The translations under genes and the position numbers were made by a program. Below, in pieces: positions 10,935 to 21,103 of a DNA stretch of 64,000 bases. The notes beneath the pieces were generated by a model that searched no databases, was not told where the DNA came from, and was given only the letters and a program-made list of their open reading frames with translations. The stretch's first letter is position 1. The number at the start of each line of letters is the position of its first letter. Source of the stretch: Bufo bufo (taxonomy: Eukaryota > Chordata > Amphibia > Anura > Bufonidae); the NCBI RefSeq assembly GCF_905171765.1, contig NC_053392.1, positions 398,688,119 through 398,752,118 of the forward strand. The letters are read 5' to 3'.

Positions 10935-11072
10935 CTTTAACCCTTTCACGCATTTGAACGTAACTGTACGTCCAAATTGCAAGTGACTTTCTGCATTTTG
11001 ACGTACAGTCACGTCCAATTTGCTTACTGGGGCTGTGACACTATAAAGTGTCGCAGCCCCGGAGTCTCCGCT
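10935..11072. repeat. Dispersed repeat (ACGTACAG/ACGTCC motif), left part
   Basis: Starts TAACCCTTTCACGCATTTGAA and contains inverted words TAACTGTACGTCCAA and TTGACGTACAGTCACGTC. The second Gypsy element interrupts it at 11073, and it resumes at 15181. A repeat with the same TAACCC start style lies at 18059. Confidence 0.5.
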
Positions 11073-11647
11073 TGTCACGACGAGGTGTGGGAGGGAACAC
11101 CACACCAAACACAAGAGCGGGGGGGACGGTATCTGGCCTAGAAGCTAGGGAGAGGAAAAGGTCACCACCTAATGAATCCTAACCCTAGCCCTGACTGCTA
11201 ACCGAATGAACGGACCTCAGTGGTAAGACCGTTCATTTACTCGAACCTAAAACCTGAATACCCTGAAATGCCCTGAGGTAGTGATAGGGCCCAAAGACCC
11301 TATCGCTAGTGTCACCCGTTCCTTAAGCTGAACCAGATTCCATAAGCCATGGGAAACAACACAAAACAAATATAAAGGAATGAGACACTTAACTCCTGAA
11401 GTAGAAGAAACAGCAGGAACACCAGAGGAAACAACACACACCAGCTCTTCCACTTGCAAATGAAGCTATACACCACAAGGAGTGAAGGGAGTAGCCAGAC
11501 TTAAATAGTAATGACCACTATGCTGCACCTGACTAGAGGTGTGGTCATTACCATCAACAAGGTGAAATTAAAAGAGGCTATCAGATGACATCACGTGCAG
11601 ACAGCCTCTCCGACCTTCTAACACCTAGCCTGGGAGTGACCGTGACA
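11073..11647 (-). repeat. 3' LTR of the second Gypsy element
   Basis: 575 bp running TGTCACGA to CCGTGACA on the plus strand. A C-rich run at 11648-11665 (a polypurine tract on the minus strand) follows it. Its distal 205 bp match 14972-15180. Confidence 0.9.
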
Positions 11648-12990
11648 GTACCCCCCCTTTTACGGTTGGCCTCCGGACACCCAAGACCGACTTTCTCTGG
11701 ATGAGCTCTGTGATAGGCCCTCATCAGACGATTAGCATTAATTTTGGTCGCTGGGATCCACATCCTCTCCTCAGGTCCGTAGCCCCTCCAGTGCACAAGA
11801 TACTAGAGGGATCTACAGAGAACTCGGGAGTCAATTATCTTGGCGATTTCAAATTCCAAACTACCGTCCACCATGACAGGAGCGGGGAGGACAGCACAAC
11901 AGGTTCAAAATATCTCTTCAACAACGACCTATGGAACACGTTATGAATCTTCAAAGCTTGAGGAAGCTCAATACGAAATGCTACAGGGTTAATAACGGCA
12001 GTGATCTTAGATGGAACAATAAACCTTGGACCCAACTTACAAGAAGGTCCGGACCATTCATACGTCTCTTGTCAGCCATACATTTATATTTATTACTCAT
12101 CTTTTTCAGATTTAGAATTTTCCGCCAGATAGATGACAAAGAAGAGGAAAATCTTTCCTCTTCCAGTACACCAGAAGTCTCAGTACCAGAAAAAGTGCCA
12201 AATTGCGGGTGGAACCCATATGCCCCAAAGAACAGTGACTTATCAGTGGACCCCTGTCAACGGTTATTTAGAGCAAACTCGGGCCAAAGCCAAGAATGAA
12301 GACCACTCCTCCTGGTTCTCAGAGACAAAGCATCTCAAATAAGTCTCCAGATTCTGATTTGTGCGTTCGGAGGATTAAAGGCCGAAGAGAAGGACAGTTG
12401 CATCCCCAGATGAGTACAGAAATCCTTCCAGAATTTGGAAACAAACTGAGTCCCTCTATCAGACACCACATTAGAGGGAATACCATGTAGTTTCACGATG
12501 TTGTTGACAAACACCTGTGCAAGAGTTTTAGCATTGGGAAGACCTGGTAATGCTATAAAGTGTGCCATCTTGCTAAATCGATCAACAAACACCAGAATCA
12601 CAGTTTTCCCTGAAGAATTAGGTAAATCTGTGATAAAATCCATGGATAAATGAGTCCATGGTTTGGACGGGATGGGCAGTGGAAGCAAAGACCCGGAAGG
12701 CCGAGTATGTGTCACCTTAGCATGTGCACAAGTACTACAGGCTGACACATAGTCATCAACACACTTACGCAACCCCGCCCACCAGAATTTACGAGATATG
12801 AGATCAACAGTGGATCTGCTCCCAGGGTGTCCTGCTATAACAGTACAGTGATGTTCCTCGAACACCTTGTGACGTAATTCAGATGGAACAAACAACTTCC
12901 CCGGAGGACAAGAATCTGGTGCATCTCCCTGAACCTCCAACACCTCTACCTCCAGGTCGGGATATAGGGCGGATATAACTACCCGTTCAG

Positions 12991-13225
12991 CAGAAGTAAC
13001 AGCTCACGATCCTTTCTCACGCTGCACGGGAAGGGGCAATCCCCAGATTAAATCCAGCAAAAAAGGTCCCAGCAGACGTTCTAGTTTTCAATCAGTTATA
13101 TTCTTTAATTGTGCAGTTGAGAAAGGCTGGACGGGCCGAAACGCGTCCTGTTATTACTTTGTAGTCACAATTAAAGAATATAACTGATTGAAAACTAGAA
13201 CGTCTGCTGGGACCTTTTTTGCTGG
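12991..13225. mobile_element. 235-bp palindromic element with hammerhead-like core
   Basis: Two perfect 60-bp inverted arms (13054-13113 and 13166-13225) surround a 52-bp spacer, with a 63-bp unique tail at 12991-13053. The insertion lies in Gypsy pol and is flanked by a 16-bp direct duplication ATAACTACCCGTTCAG (12975-12990 and 13226-13241). That length suits target-primed retroposition better than a DNA transposon. The spacer has TTGAGAA, a GGC/GCC stem and GAAACGCGTC, resembling a decayed hammerhead ribozyme of the PLE type. No protein is encoded. Confidence 0.75.
13117..13150 (+). ncRNA. Hammerhead-like motif (degenerate)
   Basis: TTGAGAA, stem GGC...GCC, then GAAAC and GCGTC in the order CUGANGA / stem II / GAAA / stem III / cleavage site of hammerhead ribozymes. 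The first core base (C to T) and the sixth (G to A) deviate, so cleavage is not expected. Confidence 0.4.
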
Positions 13226-13969
13226 ATAACTACCCGTTCAGACAATCTCGGACCAGGATCTTCCGAATCACCTCCCCCAGGAAAGCTACGCGACAAAGAT
13301 CATCTGGCCTGTCTTGGGTTCAGTTGTTTAGCCGACTCCAAGTAAGCCAGATTTTTGTGATCAGTAAGCACAGTAATAGGATGGATTGCTCCTTCCAACC
13401 AATGACACTATTCTTCAAAAGCCAACTTAATGGCCAGTAATTCCCTATTACCCACGTCATAATTTCTTTCAGCAGTCGAGAAAAATGCACATGGGCACCA
13501 TTTACTGGGTGAAGGACCATGCGACAAGACCACTCCTACCCCAACCTCGGATGCGTCAACTTCCACAATGAACGGCTGTGACACATTCGATTGCACCAGA
13601 ATAGGGGCAGAAGCGAAACACTCCTTCACAGTTGAAAAGGCTTGTAATGCCTCATCAGACCAAACAGAGAAATCAGCACCCTTCCTAGTCATGTCTGTTA
13701 AAGGTTTAACCACAGTCGAATAGTTCAGATGAATTTACGGTAGTAGTTGGTGAACCCCAAAAACCGCATAAGCACTTTCATATTTTCGGGTCGATCCCAA
13801 TCCAGCACAGCACCGACTTTCTCGGGATCCATACGAAAACCTGAAGATGAGAGCAGGTAACCCAGGGATTGCACTTTCTGAACTGCAAATAAACACTTTT
13901 CCATATTAGCATATAACTTATTCTTTCTTAGGATCTGTAACACCTGTTGCACATGATCCTGATGAGTCT

Positions 13970-14608
13970 TGTGGGGGTCAGCTCAATAGTGGCAGGCACA
14001 GCAGTCATAGACAGTGACACAATGGCACAGTTCACACAGGGATTTGCCTGTTTTCTTTATGCTCATCCACAAGCAAAATATAAAGCCTTTACATTCAGGC
14101 AAAGATACAAAATACATTCCTGCTCGGCTGAGCACTAACTAAACATAAAATTACCCTTTCTATACAGGCGGCCTACTACCAGCCACACAACACAATTTAA
14201 AATAAACTCAGTGTCCTTTTTGTTGCTTTAGCAAACTTCAGCAGCAATGGTCAACCAGTCCCCCACCCAGACATGCTCATAGTGCAAACCTTTATAGCCC
14301 AGAAATGAGCTGAGCTCCATCACCTGGCTGAGAGCTCTATATGAAACCTGTTCTGGACAGGAAGGGAATGAGGAGCCCCGCTACCAACCTGCATCCTCAT
14401 TCCATTAAAATCCAGGCCCGATAACACCATTCACCAAAGTCCTCAGCAAACTATGTTTTGCTAAGGAAGACCATATTTCCTGGATTTCTGATATCTCACC
14501 CAAATCCTAGTTGAGATATCCACCTCCTGTAGCCTAGTACATGGTATATGAAAGAAACTTAGGTGAAATAAAACGATTCTCTATTACTTTTGCAGTCACT
14601 GTCTCACA
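13970..14608. mobile_element. Solo LTR inside the second Gypsy
   Basis: A 639-bp insertion running TGTGGGGGTCAG to GTCTCACA, flanked by GTCT at 13966-13969 and 14609-14612. The Gypsy RT reading resumes on both sides. The TG...CA ends and short duplication suggest a solo LTR of an endogenous retrovirus or other LTR element. Orientation is unresolved: an AATAAA on the plus strand near 14568 and a CTATAAAG on the minus strand near 14300 argue opposite ways. Confidence 0.65.
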
Positions 14609-14971
14609 GTCTCCATATCGGGAGAATAAATTTATATGTCATGCAGATATACAACAACAAACCTCCCCACCAGATGATGAAAGATGTCATTGATAAAGTG
14701 TTGAAAAACTGCTGGAGCATTGGTTAACCCAAAAGGCATGACCAGATTCTCAAAATGGCCCTCAGGGGTATTAAATGCAGTCTTCCACTCATCCCCCTCC
14801 TTGATCCTTACCAGATTATAAGCCCCCCTCAGATCCAACTTAGAGAACACCTTGGCACCGACAATCTGATTAAACAAATCCAGAATTAAAGGAAGAGGGT
14901 AAGGATCACGGACGGTAATACGGTTGAGCTCACGGAAGTCCAGACATGGCATCAGGGTACCTTCCAGCTCC

Positions 14972-15180
14972 CAGCTCTTCCACTTGCAAATGAAGCTATA
15001 CCCCGCAAGGAGTGTAGGGGGTAGCCAGACTTAAATAGTAATGACCACTATGCTGCACCTGACTAGAGGTGTGGTCATTACCATCAACAACAAAGTGAAA
15101 TTAAAAGAGGCTATCAGATGACATCACGTGCAGACAGCCTCTCCGACCTTCTAACACCTAGCCTGGGAGTGACCATGACA
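14972..15180 (-). repeat. Truncated 5' LTR of the second Gypsy element
   Basis: Matches the last 205 bp of 11073-11647, with small differences such as a 3-bp insertion near 15093 and the terminal CCGTGACA now CCATGACA. The truncation point joins directly to RT sequence. Confidence 0.88.
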
Positions 15181-15360
15181 CCGCTCTCCCGGAGAGAAGA
15201 GACACCAGGGAAGCCGGCAAGGGACCAATCAGAGTGGTCTCTTGCCAGCAAGCGCTCCGATTGGTTAGTCTCTGCAGACCAACCATTTGGAAAAATTTGT
15301 ACTCGCCGTAATACTCCCTCCCAAATAAATGTTTGCTTCTATAGTTTGAACCAAGGGCAT
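15181..15360. repeat. Dispersed repeat, right part
   Basis: Continuation of 10935-11072 across the Gypsy insertion; the CCGCT duplication marks the break. It contains inverted words around GGACCAATCAGAG and CTCCGATTGGTT. No coding potential. Confidence 0.45.
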
Positions 15361-15439
15361 ACATATTAAGAATCTGAATTGGGCCTTTATGCCTTGTCCC
15401 TGGCTATCCTAATACCCATCCCTGGTCTCTCTCACTACT

Positions 15440-15650
15440 CACCCCTTGCCCCTCCCCTCCCCCTTCCATAAACTCTGCCCACTGCTGTGTATTATATAGT
15501 GTGGACCAGGCCCCCATAAACTGTACCAGCATTTTTTTGGTGTGCCATAGCGCCCTACCCATGAACTGTGCCCGCTGCTGCATATTATTTAGTGTGCCAT
15601 TCCCCCCATGAACTGAGCCTGCTGCTGTGTAATATATAGTGTACATACTG
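15440..15650. repeat. Degenerate tandem repeat, unit about 55-60 bp
   Basis: Three to four copies of CATGAACTGTGCCCGCTGCT followed by GTGTATTATATAGTGTG. The minus-strand frame across it is an artefact of the repeat. Confidence 0.6.
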
Positions 15651-15852
15651 TAAAGTACAATGAAGCTTTAGCTTTATTATAGATTTTCTGATATTCCTCT
15701 ATGTATAACTATAGTTATATTGTACTGTACATATGTACCGTACATATATGTACATACTGAAAATAAGTAATTATCCCATTGTTTTAGTAATGTATAGGTT
15801 TAAACCCAAGTGGTGTACACATCTAAGTTTATTAGGAAAAGGAATTGAATTA

Positions 15853-17513
15853 CAGTCAGGTCCATAAATATTGGGACATCGACACAATTCTAACATTTTT
15901 GGCTCTATACACCACCACAATGGATTTGAAATTAAACGAACAAGATGTGCTTTAACTGCAGACTGTCAGCTTTAATTTGAGGGTATTTACATCCAAATCA
16001 GGTGAATGGTGTAGGAATATTTTTGGAATACAACAGTTTGCATATGTGCCTCCCACTTGTTAAGGGGCCAAAAGTAATGGGACAGAATAATAATCATAAA
16101 TCTAACTTTCACATTTTAATACTTGATTGCAAATCCTTTGCAGTCAATTACAGCCTGAAGTCTGGAACGCATAGACATCATCAGACGCTGGGTTTCATCC
16201 CTGGTGATGCTCTGCCAGGCCTCTACTGCAACTGTCTTCAGTTCCTGCTTGTTCTTGGGGCAATTTCTCTTCAGTTTTGTCTTCAGCAAGTGAAATGCAT
16301 GCTCAATCGGATTCAGGTCAGGTGATTGACTTGGCTATTGCATAACATTCCACTTCTTTCCCTTAAAAAAACTCTTTGGTTGCTTTTGCAGTATGCTTTG
16401 GGTCATTGCACATCTGCACTGTGAAGCGCCGTCCAATGAGTTCTGAAGCATTTGGCTGAATATGAGCAGATCATATTGCCCGAAACACTTCAGAATTCAT
16501 TCTGCTGCTTTTGTCAGCAGTCACATCATCAATAAATACAAGAGAACCAGTTCCATTGGCAGCCATACATGCCCACGCCATGACACTACCACCACCATGC
16601 TTCACTGATGAGGTGGTATGCTTAGGATCATGAGCAGTTCCTTTCTTTCTCTATACTCTTCTCATCCCATCACTCTGGTGCAAGTTGATCTTGGTCTCAT
16701 CTGTCCATAGGATGTTGTTCCAGAACTGTGAAGACTTTTTTAGATGTCGTTTGGCAAACTCTAATCTGGCCTTCCTGTTTTTGAGGCTCACCAATGGTTT
16801 ACATCTTGTGGTAAACCCTCTGTATTCACTCTGGTGAAGTCTTCTCTTGATTGTTGACTTTGACACACATACACCTACCTCCTGGAGAGTGTTCTTGATC
16901 TGGCCAACTGTTGTGAAGGGTGTTTTCTTCACCAGGGAAAGAATTCTTCGGTCATCCACCACAGTTGTTTTCCGTGGTCTTCTGGGTCTTTTGGTGTTGC
17001 TGAGCTCATCGGTGTGTTCCTTCTCTTTAAGAATGTTCCAAACAGTTGTTTTGGCCACACCTAATGTTTTTGCTATCTTTCTGATGGGTATGTTTTGTTT
17101 TTTTCAGCCTAATGATGGCTTGCTTCACTGATAGTGACAGCTCTTTGGATCTCATCTTGAGAGTTGACAGCAACAGATTCCAAATGCAAATAGCACACTT
17201 GAAATGAACTCTGGATCTTTTATCTGCTCATTGTAATTGGGATAATGAGGGAATAACACACACCTGGTCATGAAACAGCTGAGAAGCCAATTGTCCCATT
17301 ACTTTTGGTCCCTTAACAAGTGGGAGGCACATATGCAAACTGTTGTAATTCCTACACCGTTCACCTGATTTGGATGTAAATACCCTCAAATTAAAGCTGA
17401 CAGTCTGCAATTAAAGCACATCTTGTTCATTTCATTTCAAATCCATTGTGGTGGTGTATAGAGCCAAAATTGTTAGAATTGTGTCGATGTCCCAATATTT
17501 ATGGACCTGACTG
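15853..17513 (-). mobile_element. Tc1-type transposon, near full length
   Basis: 1661 bp with inverted ends CAGTCAGGTCCATAAATATT and its complement, between TA dinucleotides at 15851-15852 and 17514-17515. Subterminal direct copies of CATATGTGCCTCCCACTTGT flank the gene on both sides, extending the inverted repeats to about 200 bp. The single gene is on the minus strand and is broken. Confidence 0.93.
16117..17155 (-). pseudogene. Tc1 transposase, frameshifted
   Basis: Starts MRSKELSLSVKQAIIRLKK and ends VIDCKGFAIKY at the stop 16117-16119. The N-terminal paired helix-turn-helix region is frameshifted around 17050-17090. Then 135 residues stay open (AKTTVWNILKEKEHT to NNILWTDETKIN, containing the first catalytic Asp). 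After 16651 several frameshifts and stops follow. The NDPKHT block with the second Asp and the block SPDLNPIEHAFHLLK with the catalytic Glu are still readable in different frames. About 345 residues would be usual. Inactive. Confidence 0.9.
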
Positions 17514-17765
17514 TATATATACTTCTGAAGAAACTCGTGGTACATAGTGGTGAGCTGATGAAAGAAACAAAATGAGGAGTTCAAACACAAATGAGCTACC
17601 TTTAATCTGATTATTACAGGCAATAATCTGAAGAGAAGCTGCCCACTTACACGTTTCCTAAATTCTTGAAGGTCTTAATAACTTCCGAATGTGCTGACAG
17701 GGTCAGTATAGGAGCAAGGGAACATTCTGAAATAGACTGATCAGTACAAATTTACAACCCATTAA

Positions 17766-17995
17766 GGCCTCTTGCACATGAACGTTGTGTGCCCATGGCC
17801 ATATTGCAGCTGGTCCGCAATACACGGGCATCGGCCCGTGTGAACTCCGCATCACGGATGCGGACCAATTCACTTAAATGGGTCCTCAATCACGGAGATG
17901 CGGAATGGAAGCACGGATTAGAACCCCACGGAAGTACTTGCTAAAAATTTTTGCGGTGCGCACGGATCACGGACCCATTCAAGTTGCAAGAGTCC
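17766..17995. mobile_element. Harbinger-like MITE (GGCCTC family), diverged
   Basis: 230 bp starting GGCCTCTTGCACATG and ending GTTGCAAGAGTCC, with TAA at 17763-17765 and 17996-17998. The interior repeats CGGACC/CACGGATGCGGACC words of the family. No protein. Confidence 0.65.
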
Positions 17996-18058
17996 TAATT
18001 GGTAATTACTTGTAATTACTAAAGAACTGCAGTTGTAATATGGAACAATAGCCAGATG

Positions 18059-18540
18059 GTTTAACCCTTTCAGGACCCCGCCATATTTCACCTTAAGGAC
18101 CAGGCCTATTTGTGACTGTTTTCTCGTGACACATTGTACTTCATGATAGTGGTAAATTTCAGTCAATATTTTTCAGTTAAATTTTTTAAAAAATCCAAAA
18201 TTTACCAAAAAATTGGAAAAATTAGTAACTTTCCAAATTTCGATTTCTTTGCTTTTAAAACAGATAGTGATACCTCATATAATAGTTATTACTTTACATT
18301 TCCAATATGTCTACTTTATGTTTGGATCATTTTGTGAATGCCATTTTATTTTTTAGGGATGTTAGAAGGCTTAGAAGTTTAGAAGCAAATCTTGAAATTT
18401 TTCAGAAATTTTCCAGAACCCACTTTTTTAAGGACCAGTTTAGTTATGAAGTCACTGTGGGTGTTACATAATAGAAACCACCCATAAATGGCCCCATTAT
18501 AGAAACTACACCCCTCAAGGTATTTAAAACAATTTTTTTC
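18059..18540. repeat. Dispersed AT-rich repeat with TTAACCCTTTCAGGACC end
   Basis: Begins TTAACCCTTTCAGGACCCC and continues with words such as TTAAGGACCAGGCC, TTTTTTAAGGACCAG and ACCACCCATAAATGGCCCCA. Related text lies at 58677-58945. This style is common in frog genomes; the class is not certain. The short frames inside are not genes. Confidence 0.5.
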
Positions 18541-19318
18541 TTCAATTAGAAAACCAGGTAGCCGCGTAGGTATACATAACAACATGATAATAGAGTCATG
18601 AGTAAATCAACATCAAATACATACAGAGTATTTCACATTATATGTATAATACAGATAATTGATAAATAATAATAAACACCCTCAGACATACCTGATTTTA
18701 TATATTAAAAAAACCATATCAAATACATGTCCCAGATTAATAATATATATCTCCATAATTTTTTTTTAGAACAATGAGTCATAATAACCGCATATACTGT
18801 ATATATGAAAGCATTCATTACTCAATATCATTCACATAGTGAAAGACCATGATAATAATAACTTGGACCCACTTGGACCCCTGAGGAAGATAGTTGGACC
18901 TGGTGAAGTGGTGATACGCTTTGTTCGTATTCTCCTTACACACCATGCCTGCTGACCTGTATACTATGATAAGTATCCGTAATTTTTGATGCCTTATTTG
19001 TAATGTTATATTCATGTATTTTGCATTATTGCCGCGGTGCCTTTGTATGTGGTGTTTGTAGAGTTGTGTGTTTGACATATATTTAGTCCACACACATTGC
19101 TTCCATTGTATACAATGTTTTTATCTCTTGAGTTTTTGTGCTTTTGAATAAATTGTATATTTTTATAAGAGGTGCAGCCTTGCATGCAGTATTTCTTTTT
19201 TTTTTTTTGTATTTCATATAATTCTATATATACAACCTTATAGGACAAACACAGTGCATAAAGTATAGTACATTACCACTATTCGCAGTGGGAATGCTGC
19301 ATATATATAAGATATCCC
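18541..19318. other. No gene recognised
   Basis: AT-rich sequence. Near 18890-18935 it contains CCCCTGAGGAAG ... GATACGC, a possible very decayed hammerhead-like remnant, and a poly-T tract at 19194-19209. I see no element ends. Confidence 0.45.
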
Positions 19319-19322
19319 TTAA

Positions 19323-20103
19323 AGGGCTTCTGTCAGCCCACTAAACCGTTTTTTTTTTTTGTTTAATAATAATCCCTACACTGCGATCTCTGCATACATA
19401 AGTAAAATAATAATTTTCGTTCAGTAGAATTTTATAAAACGCTATTTTTATAATATGTAAATTACCTTGCTACCAGCAAGTAGGGCGGCTACTTGCTGGT
19501 AGCAGCCGCATCCTCCAACCCTAATGACGCCCCCTCCGCATTGTGATTGACAGGGCCAGGGAACGGAATCGTTCTCTGCTGGCCCTGCCTGTTTTCATTC
19601 AATATCTGGCGCCTGCGCCGCGGCCGTACCTATCTTCAATCTGCGCAGGCGCACTGAGAGGCGGCCACTCACTCGGCGTTCGCTCCTCAATGTGCCTGCG
19701 CCGGGTGTAGATGTGACGTCATCGGCGCAGGCGCAATGAGGATGGAGCGGCCGAGTGAGTGGCCGCCTCTCAGTGCGCCTGCGCAGATTGAAGATAGGTA
19801 CGGCCGCGGCGCAGGCGCCAGATATTGAATGAAAACAGGCAGGGCCAGCAGAGAACGATTCCGTTCCCTGGCCCTGTCAATCACAATGCGGAGGGGGCGT
19901 CATTAGGATCGGAGGATGCGGCTGCTACCAGCAAGTAGCCGCCCTACTTGCTGGTAGCAAGGTAATTTACATATTATAAAAATAGCGTTTTATCAAATTC
20001 TACTGAACGAAAATTATTATTTTACTTATGTATGCAGAGATCGCAGTGTAGGGATTATTATTAAACAAAAAAAAAAACGGTTTAGTGGGCTGACAGAAGC
20101 CCT
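19323..20103. mobile_element. Kolobok-like palindromic element (TTAA target)
   Basis: 781 bp between TTAA at 19319-19322 and 20104-20107. The ends AGGGCTTCTGTCAGCCCACT and its complement are the tips of arms about 370 bp long. Almost the whole element is one palindrome, with its centre near 19705. TTAA duplications with AGGG ends suit Kolobok better than piggyBac (CCC ends). The core holds several GCGCAGGCGC/TGCGCCTGCGC words. A second, unrelated-sequence member is at 41373-42071. Confidence 0.8.
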
Positions 20104-20107
20104 TTAA

Positions 20108-20600
20108 ATTTTACTCTAACATTTACTAGCTAAAGACACTGTAGGCTTTTCTGTTGTCCACAGCTGTCAACTTGGCTTCAAAGGTCTGCACCACATGGCA
20201 ACATTTGGTTGTTCATGACTCACAATAAACACCTCTAAATGACCTCAGAGGAAAAGAGTTCAGCTTTCATGTTGTAGACTACACTAGAAGAATAAAAGTT
20301 GAGCTTTAGTTGCAATGGGAAACAAGAGAGTTTTGATACCTGAGGTTTACACAATCTTATTTCTGTATGAAGTACTTAAAGATGAAGCATGTAAAGATTT
20401 ATTTAGATTCTTGACTCACTACGCAGCTCTTTAAGTTCATATCTGTAGCTATTAACAAAATACAAATGGCACATTCTTCATTTTTAAATTGAAAAATTAG
20501 TTTGACCCAATCCTTCTCTCCTCTCATTTGTCGGGGTAGAATTGGGAGCTTCCCATACACATTAGGTTTTTGGACGAACCAACCATCAATAATATACTAA
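20108..20600. other. No gene recognised
   Basis: Ordinary AT-biased sequence without visible repeats or long frames; possibly some of the little unique DNA in the window. Confidence 0.5.
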
Positions 20601-20753
20601 GGGTACTTTCACACTTGCATTTTTCTTTTCCGGCATAGAGTTCCTTCCTAGGGGCTCAATACCGGAAAAGAACTGATCAGTTTTATCCCCATGCATTCTG
20701 AATGGAGAGCAATCCGTTCAGGATGCATCAGGATGTCTTCAGTTCAGTCGTTT
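20601..20753. mobile_element. Harbinger-like MITE fragment (GGGTACTTTCACAC)
   Basis: Starts GGGTACTTTCACACTTG after TAA at 20598-20600. It then matches the reverse of the complete element 49498-49849 (CCGGAAAAGAACTGATCAG, GCAATCCGTTCAGGATGC). It stops abruptly at the palindromic element that begins at 20754. Confidence 0.7.
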
Positions 20754-20983
20754 TAGTAAACAGCCCAGTCTATACCAGTGAGATTTAGGCAGTAAGTCAG
20801 CGCTCTGTATTGTGTTTTACAGCAGCGCTCACTTAGTAATAGTGTTACTGACGTAAGGTGCTAATATCTGCCCTACACATTATCACCCTGCCTGTGGAAT
20901 ACTATCTACTAGATGATGGTTCACCATGTCCACTCAGCATGTGAACCTAATAGCTGCTCAACGCGTTTCTACTTTATTAATAT

Positions 20984-21036
20984 CTGCTCCTGATGACACA
21001 GGGGAATTACCCCCTCAGTAGAAACACGTTGAGCAG
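20984..21036 (+). ncRNA. Candidate type I hammerhead ribozyme
   Basis: CTGCTC (stem I), CTGATGA (intact core), a stem-loop with GGGG/CCCC, GAAA (intact core), CACGTT ending at the cleavage triplet GTT, then GAGCAG, which pairs perfectly with the opening CTGCTC. Stem III is only the near-palindrome ACACGT, as in the minimal hammerheads reported from Penelope-like elements. Base pairing at the root of stem II is imperfect, so activity is uncertain. Confidence 0.55.
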
Positions 21037-21103
21037 GCAGGGTGATAATGTGTAGGGCAGATATTGGCACCTTACGTCAGTAACACTATTACTAAGTGAG
21101 CAC

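Larger units (their letters stand above)
11581..14970 (-). pseudogene. Decayed Gypsy pol (RT, RNase H, integrase, chromodomain)
   Basis: Pieces in several frames, in pol order from high to low coordinates. RT runs 14617-14952 (starts [20 protein letters not shown]; the YLDD motif is now YLHD followed by a stop) and 13725-13965. RNase H-like sequence runs 13320-13713 ([17 protein letters not shown]). Integrase runs 12335-12943 with HHCC finger, MDFITDLP and VSDRGTQF; the conserved Glu region is lost at a frameshift. The chromodomain is at 11581-11796 (HWRGYGPEERMWIP). Stops, frameshifts and two insertions make it non-functional. The YLDD change to YLHD alone would be expected to abolish RT catalysis. 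Confidence 0.9.
11073..15180 (-). mobile_element. Second Ty3/Gypsy chromovirus, internally deleted
   Basis: A minus-strand LTR retrotransposon with 3' LTR 11073-11647, a truncated 5' LTR at 14972-15180 and an exact 5-bp duplication CCGCT (11068-11072 and 15181-15185). Gag, protease, the N-terminal RT, the primer-binding site and about 365 bp of the 5' LTR are deleted, with the junction near 14970. It later received a palindromic element (12991-13225) and a solo LTR (13970-14608). Its protein resembles that of the first Gypsy but is clearly older. Confidence 0.9.

Noticed and set aside
13059..13223. Classification of the 235-bp palindrome as an ordinary MITE
   Set aside because: The 16-bp duplication and one-sided tail do not match the fixed 2-10-bp duplications of DNA transposons.
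18883..18935. Hammerhead-like CCCCTGAGGAAG ... GATACGC
   Set aside because: Only the first core block is kept; GAAA is lost and no stem II or stem I pairing could be drawn.
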